Positions 1-9,546 are shown, counted from the first letter of the stretch. The stretch is 64,000 nt of DNA from Micromonospora sp. RHAY321 (GCF_023896955.1 NZ_JAMHIW010000017.1:1-64000); one strand, 5' to 3'. Made by a program: numbers and translations. The notes: a model not told the origin generated them from the letters alone.

Positions 1-630
1 GAGGGAGATGATCCCGTAGTCGTAGGCGTGGCGGCGGTAGACGACGCTCGGACGGCCGGACTCCTTGTCCTGGAACAGGTAGAAGTCGTGGCCGACGAGT
101 TCCATCTCGAACAGCGCGTCGTCGATGGTCATCGGTTCCGCCGGGTGCACCTTCTCCCGGGCGATGTGCCACGGCTGCTGGTCGTACTCATCCTCCTCGA
201 CCCGCTCCGCGACGGCCGTGCCGGCGCGGGCGCCGTCACCGGGCGCGGTCAGCGGGGCGGCGACCAGATCCGCGACCGGCAGGCCGGCGGTGGCTTCGGC
301 GACGGAGATCGGCGCGTGCCGACCACGGTGTACGCGGCGACGGTCGGCCGCACGGCGCAGCCGGGTGTCGAGCTTCGCGATCGCCGCGTCGAGTGCGCTG
401 TAGAAGTCGTTCGTGCAGGCCTCGGCCCGGATCACCGGGCCCCGGGAAACGCAGGTGATCTCCACCCGCTGGCAGTGGTCGGCTTGGCGCGGATTGCGCT
501 CGTGAAACAGCTCGACATCGACACGAATGAGTTTGTGGTCGTAGCGTTCGATCTTTGCGAGTTTCTCGGCTACGTGCACCCGGTAATGGTCCGGCACTTC
601 GACGTTACGGCCCTTGACCACGATGTCCAC
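1..630 (-). CDS. hpf: Long-form ribosome hibernation promoting factor, 3' end beyond window
   Basis: The protein binds the 30S subunit and drives dimerisation of idle ribosomes in stationary phase. The N-terminal S30AE/sigma-54 modulation domain (about residues 1-100, starting VDIVVKGRNVEV) is joined by a variable linker to the C-terminal dimerisation domain (about 150-210, with EMELVGHDFYLF and a closing RRHAYDYGIISL), which marks the long form. The start is a GTG at 628-630 behind an AGGGAGG ribosome site. The frame is open to base 1, so the stop and a few residues lie outside. It is the first gene on the minus strand downstream of comF and is separated from it by 245 bp in which I see no other gene. 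Confidence 0.93.
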   Translation of the reverse strand, partial: MDIVVKGRNVEVPDHYRVHVAEKLAKIERYDHKLIRVDVELFHERNPRQADHCQRVEITCVSRGPVIRAEACTNDFYSALDAAIAKLDTRLRRAADRRRVHRGRHAPISVAEATAGLPVADLVAAPLTAPGDGARAGTAVAERVEEDEYDQQPWHIAREKVHPAEPMTIDDALFEMELVGHDFYLFQDKESGRPSVVYRRHAYDYGIISL

Positions 631-875
631 GTGACCTCCCTTGTTCGGACGGTCTTCGATCCGGTTACCCGGTCGCGCGCCCTGGGGAGCCCCGCTGGCG
701 TCGACCGGTCAGTGCGGCTACGCCTCCTTTCACCGCCGGAGGCGGGTGGAACGACCTCCTACCCCCGACAGCGAAACGCTAACTCCTGTTCGCCCGGCAG
801 TCACCCCATGTTGCCGAGACCGCCCATAATTTTTCGCAGCTCATACACCAACGGGTGAAACGGAAACACGGTCGG

Positions 876-1571
876 TTACAAATGGAGTCGTTTCTCGGTT
901 GCCGCGAGCACCACGGCGACGGTCGGTGCCCGCCCGGTCGCGGCCAGCACCCGCGACGCCGCGGCCAGGGTGACCCCGGTGGTGACGATGTCGTCCAGCA
1001 GCACCACGACCGGTGCGCCGCCCCTGCCGGAGGCACCGGAGCGGGGCCGGAAAGCCGCCTCGGCCGCCGCCGCCCGACCGGCGCTGTCCAGGGTCACCGA
1101 GTCGGGTCGGGGCAGCGCGCGCAGCGGCCGGTCCACCCGGACCGGCCAGCCGCCCCGGCTCAGACGGGCCGCGCAGTGCCGGGCCAGCCGGTCGAGGTGG
1201 TCGCCGTAGCGGGCGCGGGCCGCCGCCGCGGTGTCCGGCACCGGCACCAGCGCCACCGGACGTGCCCGGCCGACCGCCGCCGCGACGGCCTCGGCGAGGA
1301 GCGCCCCGAGCGGTCGGGCCAGCCCGTGCCGACCGTGCTCCTTGTACGCCAGCAGAGTCTCCCGCAGCGGGCCGGCGTACGGGCCGAGGGCGACGCAGGG
1401 CGGCAGGCCCGGCGGGGCGGGGGTGGGACGGACGGGCCGGGGGCGCAGCGCGTCCAGAGCTGTCACGCAGGTCGGGCAGACCCCGTGCCGGAGGCCCGGC
1501 CGGCGCTGCCGGCAGCCCGCGCAGTCGGCGGGCAGTACCAGATCGGCGAGATCCGCCCAGAGCCCGCGCAC
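876..1571 (-). CDS. comF: ComF family phosphoribosyltransferase-like protein
   Basis: A ComF/GntX family protein of about 231 aa. The N-terminus carries a zinc-ribbon-like set of cysteines (CAGC, then CPTC), and the C-terminus has the type I phosphoribosyltransferase PRPP loop VVLLDDIVTTGVTL. Homologues take part in DNA uptake in competent bacteria; in actinobacteria the role is not settled. I chose the GTG at 1571, just 4 bp after the lpqB stop, because it gives the normal family length. The frame stays open upstream to a TTG at 1691, but that would put 40 low-complexity residues inside lpqB. It is probably co-transcribed with mtrA-mtrB-lpqB. Confidence 0.85.
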   Translation of the reverse strand: MRGLWADLADLVLPADCAGCRQRRPGLRHGVCPTCVTALDALRPRPVRPTPAPPGLPPCVALGPYAGPLRETLLAYKEHGRHGLARPLGALLAEAVAAAVGRARPVALVPVPDTAAAARARYGDHLDRLARHCAARLSRGGWPVRVDRPLRALPRPDSVTLDSAGRAAAAEAAFRPRSGASGRGGAPVVVLLDDIVTTGVTLAAASRVLAATGRAPTVAVVLAATEKRLHL

Positions 1572-1575
1572 GATG

Positions 1576-3387
1576 TCAGTAGAGGAAGAACGGGGCCGAC
1601 GGGTTGCTCGGTCGGACTCCGGCCGGCGGCGGGGTGATGTCCCGCACCCGCTCGGGTCCGATCCGTTCGAACGGGCCGCTGCGGTAGGCAACCCCGTTCG
1701 CCTCGTACATGTACGCCCCGCTGGACAGCGGCAGAGTGCGGTTCGTCGGGTACGCCGTCAGGTGGTTGACCTTGGCGCCCACGTCGGTCCTCAGCGGCGT
1801 CTCCAGGGCACCGTCCACGCTGATCTCGTAGATCGCCGGCTGACCGGCCGACCCGGCCACCACCAGCCGGTCCTCACTGCCCCAGTCGACCGCGGTGAGG
1901 CCGGTCAGCGAGGTGACCAGTGGCCGGGGCGGGCCGATGGAGACGCCACCGCCGTCCAGGTTGACCGCCGCGACGTAGAGCCGGCCGTCGGCGATCAACG
2001 CGACCCGCTGGCCGTCCAGAGCGGTGGCCACCGCGGTGACCCCGGCGGAGGGCAGGTTGAGGGGCAGTTGGTACATCCGGGCGGTCTCGTCGAAGCGGTA
2101 GAGCCGACCGTCGGCCACCACCAGACCCTGGGCGGGACGGGAGTCGACGGTGCGCAGCCAGACCGGGCGGCTGATCGAGGCGTACTCGGGCGCGTTCCGG
2201 TTGAGCGCGGAGATCGGAACGGAACCGGCGCCCACGGCAAGTCGCTGCCGGTTCTTGCCGCTGCTCACCACCGTCGCGGCGAGGATCCTGCCATGGTCCC
2301 GCGCGAGGGCGGCCGAGACGATGTTGCGGTTGACCTCGGGCACCAACGGCACGGCGCCGCTGGGCTCGCCGGCGAAGTCGAGCGGGCGGATCGCGCCCTC
2401 GTACACGCCGAACCGCTGCGGACCCTCGGCGATCGGGTAGAGCGAATGGGACACCCGGCGCTCGTGCAGATCCTGCACCGGCTGCGAGTTGTTGCGGATC
2501 TTCAGCTCCAGCTCGCCCTTCAGGTCACCGAGGGACCAGGCGAGCTGCGTGATCAGTTGGTCGATCCGGCTCTTGTCGTCACCGGACATGTCCAGGTTGA
2601 CTTCCCACCGGTCGTTCGCACCGGTGGCGTTGTTGATCAGCTCGGTCTGGTCGGGCAGCCCGACGACGCCGGGTCGCAACCACTCGGACGGCCCGCCGAC
2701 CAGCCACTTCACCACCTCGTTGACCCGGCGTTCGTCCGGCACCGCGAACGGCAGGTAGCGCTGGTCGGGCACCAGCCGGGTGCGGTCGGAGTTCCAGAAG
2801 TAGATCGACTCGTCCTGGTAGTACAGCTGGAGGGCGACGTCGCTGAGCAGCAGCGCGTTCGGCGGGTCCAGGACGTACAGGCCGGCGCGCTCGTCGTTGC
2901 CTGTGCCGCCCAGCGCCCCGCTGCGCAGCCGGAACTCGTACGCCGTCTCGGTCGCCACCGGCGGGGCCAGTGTGCCGTTGGTCCGCAGCACGCCGATCTG
3001 CTGGACCGTGATCTTCACGGTGGTGGTCGAGTCGCTGTTGAGGGTGAAGATCGTCTCCCGCAGCCGGACCACGGTCAGCGCGACCTCACTGCCCTTCTTC
3101 TCCTGCAACCGGGACCGGTGCTCCGGCGCCACGAAGTTCTTGACCCGCTCGTAGGCCCGGTCCGGCTCACCTGCGGCAGCGGACAGGAAGTTACGCACGA
3201 ACGCGTCGTTGGCGCTGCCGCTGGCCGTACGCGACGGCGGCTCGCTGCGCCGACCGTTGACCGCGCCGGCCTCCGCCGCGGTGCCGCCCTTGCCGTCGAC
3301 CCGGACGTCGGACGCCTCCGGGATGCCGCACCCGGCACTCAGCAGGAACACCACACCCAGTGCCCCCAGCGCGCGGCGACTCCTCAT
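1576..3387 (-). CDS. lpqB: Lipoprotein LpqB, MtrAB-associated
   Basis: A 603-aa lipoprotein. The signal peptide ends in the lipobox LSAGC (Cys20). A GerMN-type domain follows, then a C-terminal beta-propeller-like half. In mycobacteria and Streptomyces LpqB interacts with the extracellular part of MtrB and modulates MtrA phosphorylation and cell-wall/septation functions. The ATG overlaps the mtrB stop by 4 bp (ATGA), which is the usual arrangement. It lies third in an mtrA-mtrB-lpqB-comF transcription unit. Confidence 0.95.
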   Translation of the reverse strand: MRSRRALGALGVVFLLSAGCGIPEASDVRVDGKGGTAAEAGAVNGRRSEPPSRTASGSANDAFVRNFLSAAAGEPDRAYERVKNFVAPEHRSRLQEKKGSEVALTVVRLRETIFTLNSDSTTTVKITVQQIGVLRTNGTLAPPVATETAYEFRLRSGALGGTGNDERAGLYVLDPPNALLLSDVALQLYYQDESIYFWNSDRTRLVPDQRYLPFAVPDERRVNEVVKWLVGGPSEWLRPGVVGLPDQTELINNATGANDRWEVNLDMSGDDKSRIDQLITQLAWSLGDLKGELELKIRNNSQPVQDLHERRVSHSLYPIAEGPQRFGVYEGAIRPLDFAGEPSGAVPLVPEVNRNIVSAALARDHGRILAATVVSSGKNRQRLAVGAGSVPISALNRNAPEYASISRPVWLRTVDSRPAQGLVVADGRLYRFDETARMYQLPLNLPSAGVTAVATALDGQRVALIADGRLYVAAVNLDGGGVSIGPPRPLVTSLTGLTAVDWGSEDRLVVAGSAGQPAIYEISVDGALETPLRTDVGAKVNHLTAYPTNRTLPLSSGAYMYEANGVAYRSGPFERIGPERVRDITPPPAGVRPSNPSAPFFLY

Positions 3388-5144
3388 GAGCGCACCTCCG
3401 CTCGCTGCCCGTCCCCGGCCGGTGCCGGGCTGATCGCCAGCGCCCCGCCGGTGCCGGGCCCGATGGCCAGCGGACCGCCGTCCCGGGGGCCGCCGAACGG
3501 CAGCGCGGCGTCGGCGGGCACCAGCCGCAGCGGCGACGTGGTCAGCCGGTCACCGGCGCGGGCCGGCAGGGTGAGCCGGAACTGTGCGCCCTGCCCGGGC
3601 GCACCCCACGCCTCCAGCCAGCCGCCGTGCAGCCGGGCGTCCTCCAGGCTGATCGACAGGCCCAGGCCGGTGCCACCGGTCTGCCGGGCCCGGGACGGGT
3701 CCGCCCGCCAGAACCGGTTGAACACCAACTTCTCCTCGCCCACCTTGAGCCCCACCCCGTGATCCCGGACGGTGATCGCCACGGCGGTCTCGTCGATGCC
3801 GAGGGTGATCAGCACCGGCCGGGCCTCACCGTGCTCGACGGCGTTGCCGACCAGGTTGCGCAGCACGCGCTCGACCCGGCGCGGGTCCACCTCGGCGATC
3901 ACCGGCGTGCTGGGCAGGTCCAGCTCGATCGGGACGCCCACCCGCTCGGCCAGGCCGGACAACCGGTCGACCACCCGGTGCACCACCGGCACCAGGTCGG
4001 TGGGCTCGGAGTCCAGCATGGCGAAGCCCGCGTCGAACCGGCTGATCTCCAACAGGTCGGTGAGCAGTTCCTCGAACCTGTCCAGCTCGGCCTGGAGCAG
4101 CTCGGCGCTGCGGGCCACCGCCGGGTCGAACTCGTCGCGCTCGGCGAAGATCAGGTCGGCGGCCATCCGGACCGTGGTCAGCGGGGTCCGCAGCTCGTGC
4201 GAGACGTCCGAGGTGAACCGGCGCTGCAACCGGGACATCTCCTCCAGGCGCAGGATCTGCCGTTGCAGGTTGGTGGCCATCTGGTTGAACGAGGCGGCGA
4301 GCAGCGCCAGGTCGTCCTCGCCGTTGACCACCATCCGCTGGTCGAGCAGACCGGCGGAGAGCCTCTGGGCGGTGCGCGCGGCGACCCGGACCGGGTTGAC
4401 CACCAGCCGGGTGACCAGGGCCGCCAGCAGCCCGAGCAGGATCACCAGGGCCACGCCGGTGGCCACCACGGTGGCTCGGGCGTCGGCGGCGGTGACGTCC
4501 TGCCGGGTCAGCGGCACCAGGTAGTAGAGCTCGATCTGACCGAAGCGGGTGGGCACCGGCGAGCCGTAGACGAGGTACTTCGTCGACTCCCCGGTGAGTC
4601 GCCCGGTGCGGATCTGGCTGGCCACCTTGCCGCCGGCGACCGCGGCCCGCAGCTCCGGGCTGATCAGCGGCCGGACGTTCGCCGCGGGCGCGGTGCGGGT
4701 CTGGATGACGTTGGGGTAGCCGTCGGCCGTGATCGCGACCACCACACCACTGGTCTGCTGGGGGTCACCGCCGGCCAGGTAGTTGACCGTGCCCTCGATG
4801 GTCTCCTGGAGCTGCGCCTCCTGCGGCTGGCCGTAGAGGGAGACCTGCTTGGCCGCGTAGTCGGCGCCGCTGTTCACGCGCATCCGGACGTCGGTGCGGG
4901 CGTTGTCCAGCAGGATCGTCGTGATCTTGTCAGCGATCAGGAACGCGAAGCCGCCGACCAGCAGGCTGGAGGCGACCAGCGTGATGGTCACCACCCGCAC
5001 CTGGAGCGAGCGACGCCAGGTCTGGTGCACCCGGGCCACCACCCGGGCGGCCCGCCCACTCAGCGCGCGCCAGAGCTCCCAGCCGGCGCGGGACCGGCGG
5101 GCAGCAGCGGTGGCCGAGGGGTGCGGCGGCGGGGAGGTCGACAC
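3384..5144 (-). CDS. mtrB: Sensor histidine kinase MtrB
   Basis: A 586-aa membrane sensor kinase. A first transmembrane helix lies at about 50-72 and a second at about 225-247, bracketing an extracytoplasmic sensor region. A HAMP linker (about 249-300), the HisKA motif SHELRTPL with the phospho-accepting His316, and a HATPase_c domain (motifs NLVGNAVEHG and GTGLGLSI) follow. It phosphorylates MtrA and controls cell division, wall metabolism and osmotic responses in actinobacteria. The start is a GTG 12 bp after the mtrA stop without a strong ribosome site, so its exact N-terminus is less certain than the rest. Confidence 0.95.
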   Translation of the reverse strand: MSTSPPPHPSATAAARRSRAGWELWRALSGRAARVVARVHQTWRRSLQVRVVTITLVASSLLVGGFAFLIADKITTILLDNARTDVRMRVNSGADYAAKQVSLYGQPQEAQLQETIEGTVNYLAGGDPQQTSGVVVAITADGYPNVIQTRTAPAANVRPLISPELRAAVAGGKVASQIRTGRLTGESTKYLVYGSPVPTRFGQIELYYLVPLTRQDVTAADARATVVATGVALVILLGLLAALVTRLVVNPVRVAARTAQRLSAGLLDQRMVVNGEDDLALLAASFNQMATNLQRQILRLEEMSRLQRRFTSDVSHELRTPLTTVRMAADLIFAERDEFDPAVARSAELLQAELDRFEELLTDLLEISRFDAGFAMLDSEPTDLVPVVHRVVDRLSGLAERVGVPIELDLPSTPVIAEVDPRRVERVLRNLVGNAVEHGEARPVLITLGIDETAVAITVRDHGVGLKVGEEKLVFNRFWRADPSRARQTGGTGLGLSISLEDARLHGGWLEAWGAPGQGAQFRLTLPARAGDRLTTSPLRLVPADAALPFGGPRDGGPLAIGPGTGGALAISPAPAGDGQRAEVRS

Positions 5145-5156
5145 AGTGCGACCAGG

Positions 5157-5846
5157 CTATCCGGTCCCCGCCTTGTAGCCCACGCCCCGCACGGTGAGGA
5201 TGATTTCCGGGCGCTCCGGATCCGGCTCGATCTTGGCGCGCAGCCGCTGCACGTGCACGTTGACCAGCCGGGTGTCGGCCGCGTGCCGATAGCCCCAGAC
5301 CTGCTCCAGCAGCACCTCGCGGGTGAAGACCTGACGCGGCTTGCGGGCGAGCGCGACCAACAGGTCGAACTCCAGCGGAGTCAGCTTCACCTCCTCGTCG
5401 TTGCGGCTGACCGTGTGCGCCGGGACGTCGATGGTGATCTGGTTGTCAGGCGGCCCGATGGTCAGCATCTCCGGAGCCACGTCCTCGCCCCGGCGCAGCC
5501 GGGCCCGCATCCGGGCCACCAGCTCCTTGGGCTTGAACGGCTTGACCACGTAGTCGTCGGCACCGGACTCCAGGCCGAGGACCACGTCGACGGTGTCGCT
5601 CTTGGCGGTCAGCATGACGATCGGCACGCCGGACTCGGCCCGGATCGACCGGGCCACGTCGATACCGCTCATCCCGGGCAGCATCAGGTCGAGGAGGACG
5701 ATATCGGGACGACTGTCGCGAAACGCCGCCAGGGCTCGCTCACCGTCGGCCACGAACGACGGCAGGAAGCCTTCGCTACGCAGCACGATGCCGAGCATCT
5801 CGGCGAGGGCGGGGTCGTCGTCGACCACCAGTACCCGGGCTCTCAT
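5157..5846 (-). CDS. mtrA: Response regulator MtrA
   Basis: A 229-aa OmpR/PhoB-type response regulator. The receiver domain has the acidic pocket VVDDD and phospho-acceptor Asp53 (LLDLMLPGMSG). A C-terminal winged helix ends with the family-typical RLRAKIEPDPERPE and VRGVGYKAG. MtrA is essential in mycobacteria and controls dnaA, wall hydrolases and, in Streptomyces, development. ATG at 5844-5846. The upstream 225 bp (5847-6071) hold no gene and should contain the operon promoter; the A/T-rich stretch just before the start (TTAATATTGC on the plus strand) is the only one nearby. Confidence 0.97.
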   Translation of the reverse strand: MRARVLVVDDDPALAEMLGIVLRSEGFLPSFVADGERALAAFRDSRPDIVLLDLMLPGMSGIDVARSIRAESGVPIVMLTAKSDTVDVVLGLESGADDYVVKPFKPKELVARMRARLRRGEDVAPEMLTIGPPDNQITIDVPAHTVSRNDEEVKLTPLEFDLLVALARKPRQVFTREVLLEQVWGYRHAADTRLVNVHVQRLRAKIEPDPERPEIILTVRGVGYKAGTG

Positions 5847-6071
5847 GGGATTAATATTGCATCCCCATTCAGTTCGGTGGGACCGGCGTCACCGGCACGG
5901 TTGGTGCCGCCGGCAAAGTGTCATCTCCCGACCCGTGGCGGCGGCGCCACGTGGTGCGGGGCCCGGCGCGCGGATGGATCCCCCGGCCGGGCTACCACCA
6001 TGATCCCCCTTCGGCGCCACCGCGCGCCACCGCCACCTCGGGCCGGTCGCGCTGTCGCGATGCGGACGGGG

Positions 6072-7349
6072 TCAGCCGAAGAGCGTCCGCCCCCAGTGGT
6101 CACCGCCGTCGCGCACCCCCGGCGGGCAGGCGAACAGACCGCTGGAGACATGCCGCAGGTATTCGTTCATCACGTCGTGCCGGGCCAACTGGGTCTGGAT
6201 CGGCACGAACTGCCGGCGCGGATCCCGCTGGTAGGCGATGAAGAAGAGGCCCGCGTCGAGCCGGCCGAGGCCGTCCGAGCCGTCAACGAAGTTGTAGCCC
6301 CGGCGCAGCAGGTGGGCGCCGTTGTTCCGGCTGGGGTGGGCGAGCGTGACGTGGGCGTGCTCGGCGATCACCGGCTGCCCGTCGGCACCGCGCGCGGCGA
6401 AGTCCGGCTCGTCGAACTCGTCCGTTCTGCCCAGCGGCGCACCGCTGCCCTTGGTCCGACCGACGATCTCCTCCTGCTCGACGAGCGAGGTCCGGTCCCA
6501 GGTCTCCACGAGCATCCGGATCTTGCGGGTGACCAGGTACGAGCCGCCGGCCATCCAGTCCGGCCCGTCGCCCGGCTGCACCCACAACTGGTCGCGGAGC
6601 AGGTCGGTGTCCTCGGCCTTCAGGTTGGCCGTGCCGTCCTTGAAGCCGAACAGGTTGCGCGCCGTGGCCTGGTCCCGCGAGGTCGACGAGGTACGGCCGA
6701 AGCCGAGCTGCGACCAGCGGACGCTCACCACGCCCATGCCGAGCCGGGCCAGGTTGCGGATCGCGTGCACCGCCACCTGCGGATCGTTGGCACACGCCTG
6801 CACGCAGAGGTCGCCGCCGGAGAGCTGTGGCTGCAACGCGTCGCCGGGGAAGTTCGGCAGCTCGGCCAGGGCCGCCGGGCGCCGGTCGGCGATGCCGAAC
6901 CGGTCCCGGCCGTCGGCGTCGCGGAACAGCGTCGGCCCGAAGCCGATGGTCAGGGTGAGCTGCGACGGGGGCAGGCCGAGGGCCTCACCGGTGTCGTCCG
7001 GCGGAGCCTCGGGCATCCCGCCGACCGCGCCGAGCACCCCGGCGTCGCGCCCGGCGGTCATCCGCGCGGCGGCGGCCGTCCACTCCTGGAGCAGCTCGAC
7101 CAGCCGGGCCCGGTCCTTGGTGATCACGTCGAAGGCGACGAAGTGCAGCCGATCCTGGGCCGGGGTGACGATGCCGGCCTGGTGCTCGCCGTGGAACGGC
7201 ACGGCCCCAGCCGGGTGGTCGCTGGCCGCGGCCGGGTCACGGGACCCGCTGATCAGCGCGCCCGCACCGGCGGCCACCCCGGCGACTCCGGCCACCCCGG
7301 CGCCGGCGAGCGTGATCGCTCGCCGGCGGGTCAACCTGCTCCCGCTCAT
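6072..7349 (-). CDS. efeB: Dyp-type haem peroxidase EfeB, Tat-exported
   Basis: A 425-aa deferrochelatase/peroxidase. The N-terminus is a twin-arginine signal (LTRRRAITLAGAGVAGVAG). The body shows the Dyp signature GFKDGT (the GXXDG catalytic Asp) and the later proximal-His region NNGAHLLRRGYNF. EfeB works outside the membrane in the EfeUOB system and is thought to oxidise Fe(II) or release iron from haem. It is the third gene of efeU-efeO-efeB, 25 bp after efeO. A ribosome site (AGGGAGAG) precedes the ATG. Confidence 0.95.
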   Translation of the reverse strand: MSGSRLTRRRAITLAGAGVAGVAGVAAGAGALISGSRDPAAASDHPAGAVPFHGEHQAGIVTPAQDRLHFVAFDVITKDRARLVELLQEWTAAAARMTAGRDAGVLGAVGGMPEAPPDDTGEALGLPPSQLTLTIGFGPTLFRDADGRDRFGIADRRPAALAELPNFPGDALQPQLSGGDLCVQACANDPQVAVHAIRNLARLGMGVVSVRWSQLGFGRTSSTSRDQATARNLFGFKDGTANLKAEDTDLLRDQLWVQPGDGPDWMAGGSYLVTRKIRMLVETWDRTSLVEQEEIVGRTKGSGAPLGRTDEFDEPDFAARGADGQPVIAEHAHVTLAHPSRNNGAHLLRRGYNFVDGSDGLGRLDAGLFFIAYQRDPRRQFVPIQTQLARHDVMNEYLRHVSSGLFACPPGVRDGGDHWGRTLFG

Positions 7350-7374
7350 CGACTCGACTCTCCCTGACGTCCGG

Positions 7375-8508
7375 TCACCGGGCGACGACCGCGGCGACCT
7401 TACTGATCGGCTCGGCGAGGGCGTTGATGCCGTCGGACAGCTCCTTGAGCTCGGCCTTGCTCAGGGCGGTGTGCAGCTTCCACCCGTCGCCGTCGCGGTG
7501 CTTGCCGAGCAGCGCCTCGACGTTGGTGAACTCGGTGTCCAGTTGCTTCACCAGCTCCGGCGAGCGCTGCTCCAGCGCCGGCCGGAGGGCGGACACGGCG
7601 GCCTTGGACCCTTCCAGGTTGGCGGCGAAGTCCCACAGGTCGGTGTGCGAGTAGCGGTCCTCCTCCCCGGTGATCTTGCCGCTGGCGACCTCGTCGAGCA
7701 GTTCCTTGGCGCCGTTGGCGAGCTGGAGCGGCGAGAGCTTCTCAGCGTTGGCCTTGGCCACGATCTCCTTCACGTCGACCAGCAGCCGGTCGGCGATCGG
7801 ACCGTCCTTGCTGATGTCGCCGGACTGCCAGAGGTCCTTCTCGATCCGGTGGAAGCCGGTGAACTCCATCCCCTCCTCGATGACCTCCTCGCGGCCGTCG
7901 ATCTTGGGGTCGAGGTCGCCGAAGATCTCGGCCACCGGCTCGATCCGCTCCCAGTAGGTCCGGGCCACCGGGAAGAGCGCCTTGGCCTTCGCCACGTCGC
8001 CGGCCTTGACCGCGGCGACGAACTCCTCGGTCTTCTCCAGCAGCGCGCCGGTCTGGCTCTTGACGTAGCGCTGGTAGTTGTCCGTGGCACCGGCCAGCGC
8101 GGCGTCGGCGGTCAGCGGCTCGGCCGACCCGCTGACCTTGAGCGCGCCGCGGATGCCCTTGCCGCTCATCCCCGGCTTGCAGGCCGTCTCGTACGTGCCG
8201 GCCGGCAGCTCCACGTGCAGCTCACGGCTCAGCCCGGGGGCGATGTTCTCCACCTCGCCCATCACACGGTCGCCGGAGGCGTACACGTAGAACTCGGTCA
8301 CCTTCGCGCCGGAGTTGGTGATCTTGAAGGTGGCGGTTCCCGCACCGAGGTCGGTGGTGCCGACGTCGCAGGCGGTGTCACTGGCCTTGACCACGATCGG
8401 GCCGCCGGCGGTGGCCGAGTCACCCTTCTCGGAGTCGGAGCAGGCGGCGACACCGGTCGTGGCCAGCACGCCGGCAGCGGCCAGCGCGAAGAATCGGGTG
8501 GTACGCAT
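7375..8508 (-). CDS. efeO: Iron uptake lipoprotein EfeO
   Basis: A 377-aa EfeO/imelysin family protein. The signal peptide ends in a lipobox-like TTGVAAC, followed by a cupredoxin-like N-terminal domain (about residues 40-130) and a C-terminal M75/imelysin domain with the metal-binding HXXE motif (HRIE in GFHRIEKDLW). It is the periplasm-side iron-binding partner of EfeU. It sits between efeU and efeB, 23 bp after efeU, and the length matches two-domain EfeO proteins. Confidence 0.95.
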   Translation of the reverse strand: MRTTRFFALAAAGVLATTGVAACSDSEKGDSATAGGPIVVKASDTACDVGTTDLGAGTATFKITNSGAKVTEFYVYASGDRVMGEVENIAPGLSRELHVELPAGTYETACKPGMSGKGIRGALKVSGSAEPLTADAALAGATDNYQRYVKSQTGALLEKTEEFVAAVKAGDVAKAKALFPVARTYWERIEPVAEIFGDLDPKIDGREEVIEEGMEFTGFHRIEKDLWQSGDISKDGPIADRLLVDVKEIVAKANAEKLSPLQLANGAKELLDEVASGKITGEEDRYSHTDLWDFAANLEGSKAAVSALRPALEQRSPELVKQLDTEFTNVEALLGKHRDGDGWKLHTALSKAELKELSDGINALAEPISKVAAVVAR

Positions 8509-8531
8509 CTGAGCTGTCTCTCCTCGTGGGG

Positions 8532-9491
8532 TCAGGCACGCTGCGGCGTGGTCGCCGCCTCGGCCTCGGCGCCGGTGTCGGCCCCGCGCTCGGTGACGGT
8601 GGTGGGGGTGGTCGCGGTGTCGGTCGCGCCGGTCGTCGGGGCCGCCTCGCTCGCGGGCGCGGCCGCCGTCGGGACGGGTGCCGGCTTACGCCGGGACGGG
8701 CGCAGGAAGAGCAGGAGAACCGGCACGGCGTACCCGACCCAGGCGATCGTCTCCAGCACGGTGGGTGCGGGGGTCACGTTGAACATGCCGGCGAGCAGTG
8801 CGGCGTACCAGGTGCTCGGGTCCAGCGTCGTGGTGATGTCGAAGGCCAGGTCGTTCAGGCCGGGCAGGACGCCGGCCTCCTGGAAGTCGTGCACGCCGTA
8901 CTTGAGGATGCCGGCGGCGACCAGGATCAGCAGCGCGCCGGTCCAGGTGAAGAACTTGCTGAGGTTGATCCGCAGGGCGCTGGCGTAGAGCAGGGCACCG
9001 ATCACCACGGCGGTGGCGATGCCGCCGATCAGCGCGAGCAACGGCCCGCTGTCGCCGGCCGCGCCCTGGGCGGCGGAGTAGAAGATCAGCGCGGTCTCCA
9101 GGCCCTCCCGGATCACGGCGAGGAAGGCCATCCCGGCGACCGCGAGGGACCCGACGGCCAGCGCCTCGGTGAGCTTGCCGCGCAGCTCGCCGGCGATGGT
9201 GCGGGCCGCCCGGCGCATCCAGAAGATCATCCAGGTGACGAAGACAACGGCGGCGACCGAGGTGACCGCCTCGAACAGCTCGCGGTCCTCGGAGCGGGCC
9301 AGCAGCGAGGTCGAGGTGTACTCGATCAGCCAGCCGAAGAGCACCGACAGCGCGACGGCCAGGCCGACCCCTGCCCAGACCTGAGGCAACCGGTCCCGGC
9401 GCTGCGACTTCACCAGGAAGGCGACGAGGATGCTGACCACCAGGGTCGCTTCCAGGCCCTCCCGCAGACCGATCAGGTAGGTGGCGAACAT
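8532..9491 (-). CDS. efeU: Ferrous/ferric iron permease EfeU (FTR1 family)
   Basis: A 319-aa integral membrane protein of the Ftr1/EfeU family. The start has the REGLEATL motif (REXXE iron-binding glutamates) and a second REGLETAL motif sits in the middle, as expected for the two symmetric halves; about seven hydrophobic helices follow one another. The cytoplasmic C-terminal tail is Ala/Thr/Pro-rich and poorly conserved. It is the first gene of efeUOB, with ribosome site GGAG and ATG at 9489-9491. Iron control is suggested by the two boxes just upstream. Confidence 0.95.
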   Translation of the reverse strand: MFATYLIGLREGLEATLVVSILVAFLVKSQRRDRLPQVWAGVGLAVALSVLFGWLIEYTSTSLLARSEDRELFEAVTSVAAVVFVTWMIFWMRRAARTIAGELRGKLTEALAVGSLAVAGMAFLAVIREGLETALIFYSAAQGAAGDSGPLLALIGGIATAVVIGALLYASALRINLSKFFTWTGALLILVAAGILKYGVHDFQEAGVLPGLNDLAFDITTTLDPSTWYAALLAGMFNVTPAPTVLETIAWVGYAVPVLLLFLRPSRRKPAPVPTAAAPASEAAPTTGATDTATTPTTVTERGADTGAEAEAATTPQRA

Positions 9492-9507
9492 CCGGGCTCC
9501 GAGATCA

Positions 9508-9546
9508 ATAGGTACGCCTCAGCTTACTTAGGGCAGCCATACCTTC
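9508..9546 (-). promoter_or_regulatory. Two tandem DtxR/IdeR-like iron boxes in the efeUOB promoter
   Basis: On the plus strand TTAGGGCAGCCATACCTTC (9528-9546) matches the TTAGGTTAGSCTAACCTAA iron-box consensus at 13 of 19 positions, by my hand alignment. The adjacent 9508-9526, read on the minus strand, matches at 13 of 19 as well. The two are centred 20 bp apart, as in doubly occupied DtxR-family operators. A TTGACG -35-like hexamer on the minus strand lies at 9564-9569. Repression by an IdeR/DmdR1-type regulator in iron-replete cells is inferred. Confidence 0.6.

Noticed and set aside
1231..7367. Long open frames on the plus strand opposite comF-lpqB-mtrB-mtrA-efeB (e.g. 843 and 1246 codons)
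   Set aside because: They mirror the GC-biased codons of well-supported minus-strand genes, are low-complexity Arg/Gly/His/Gln-rich and contain no domain motif.
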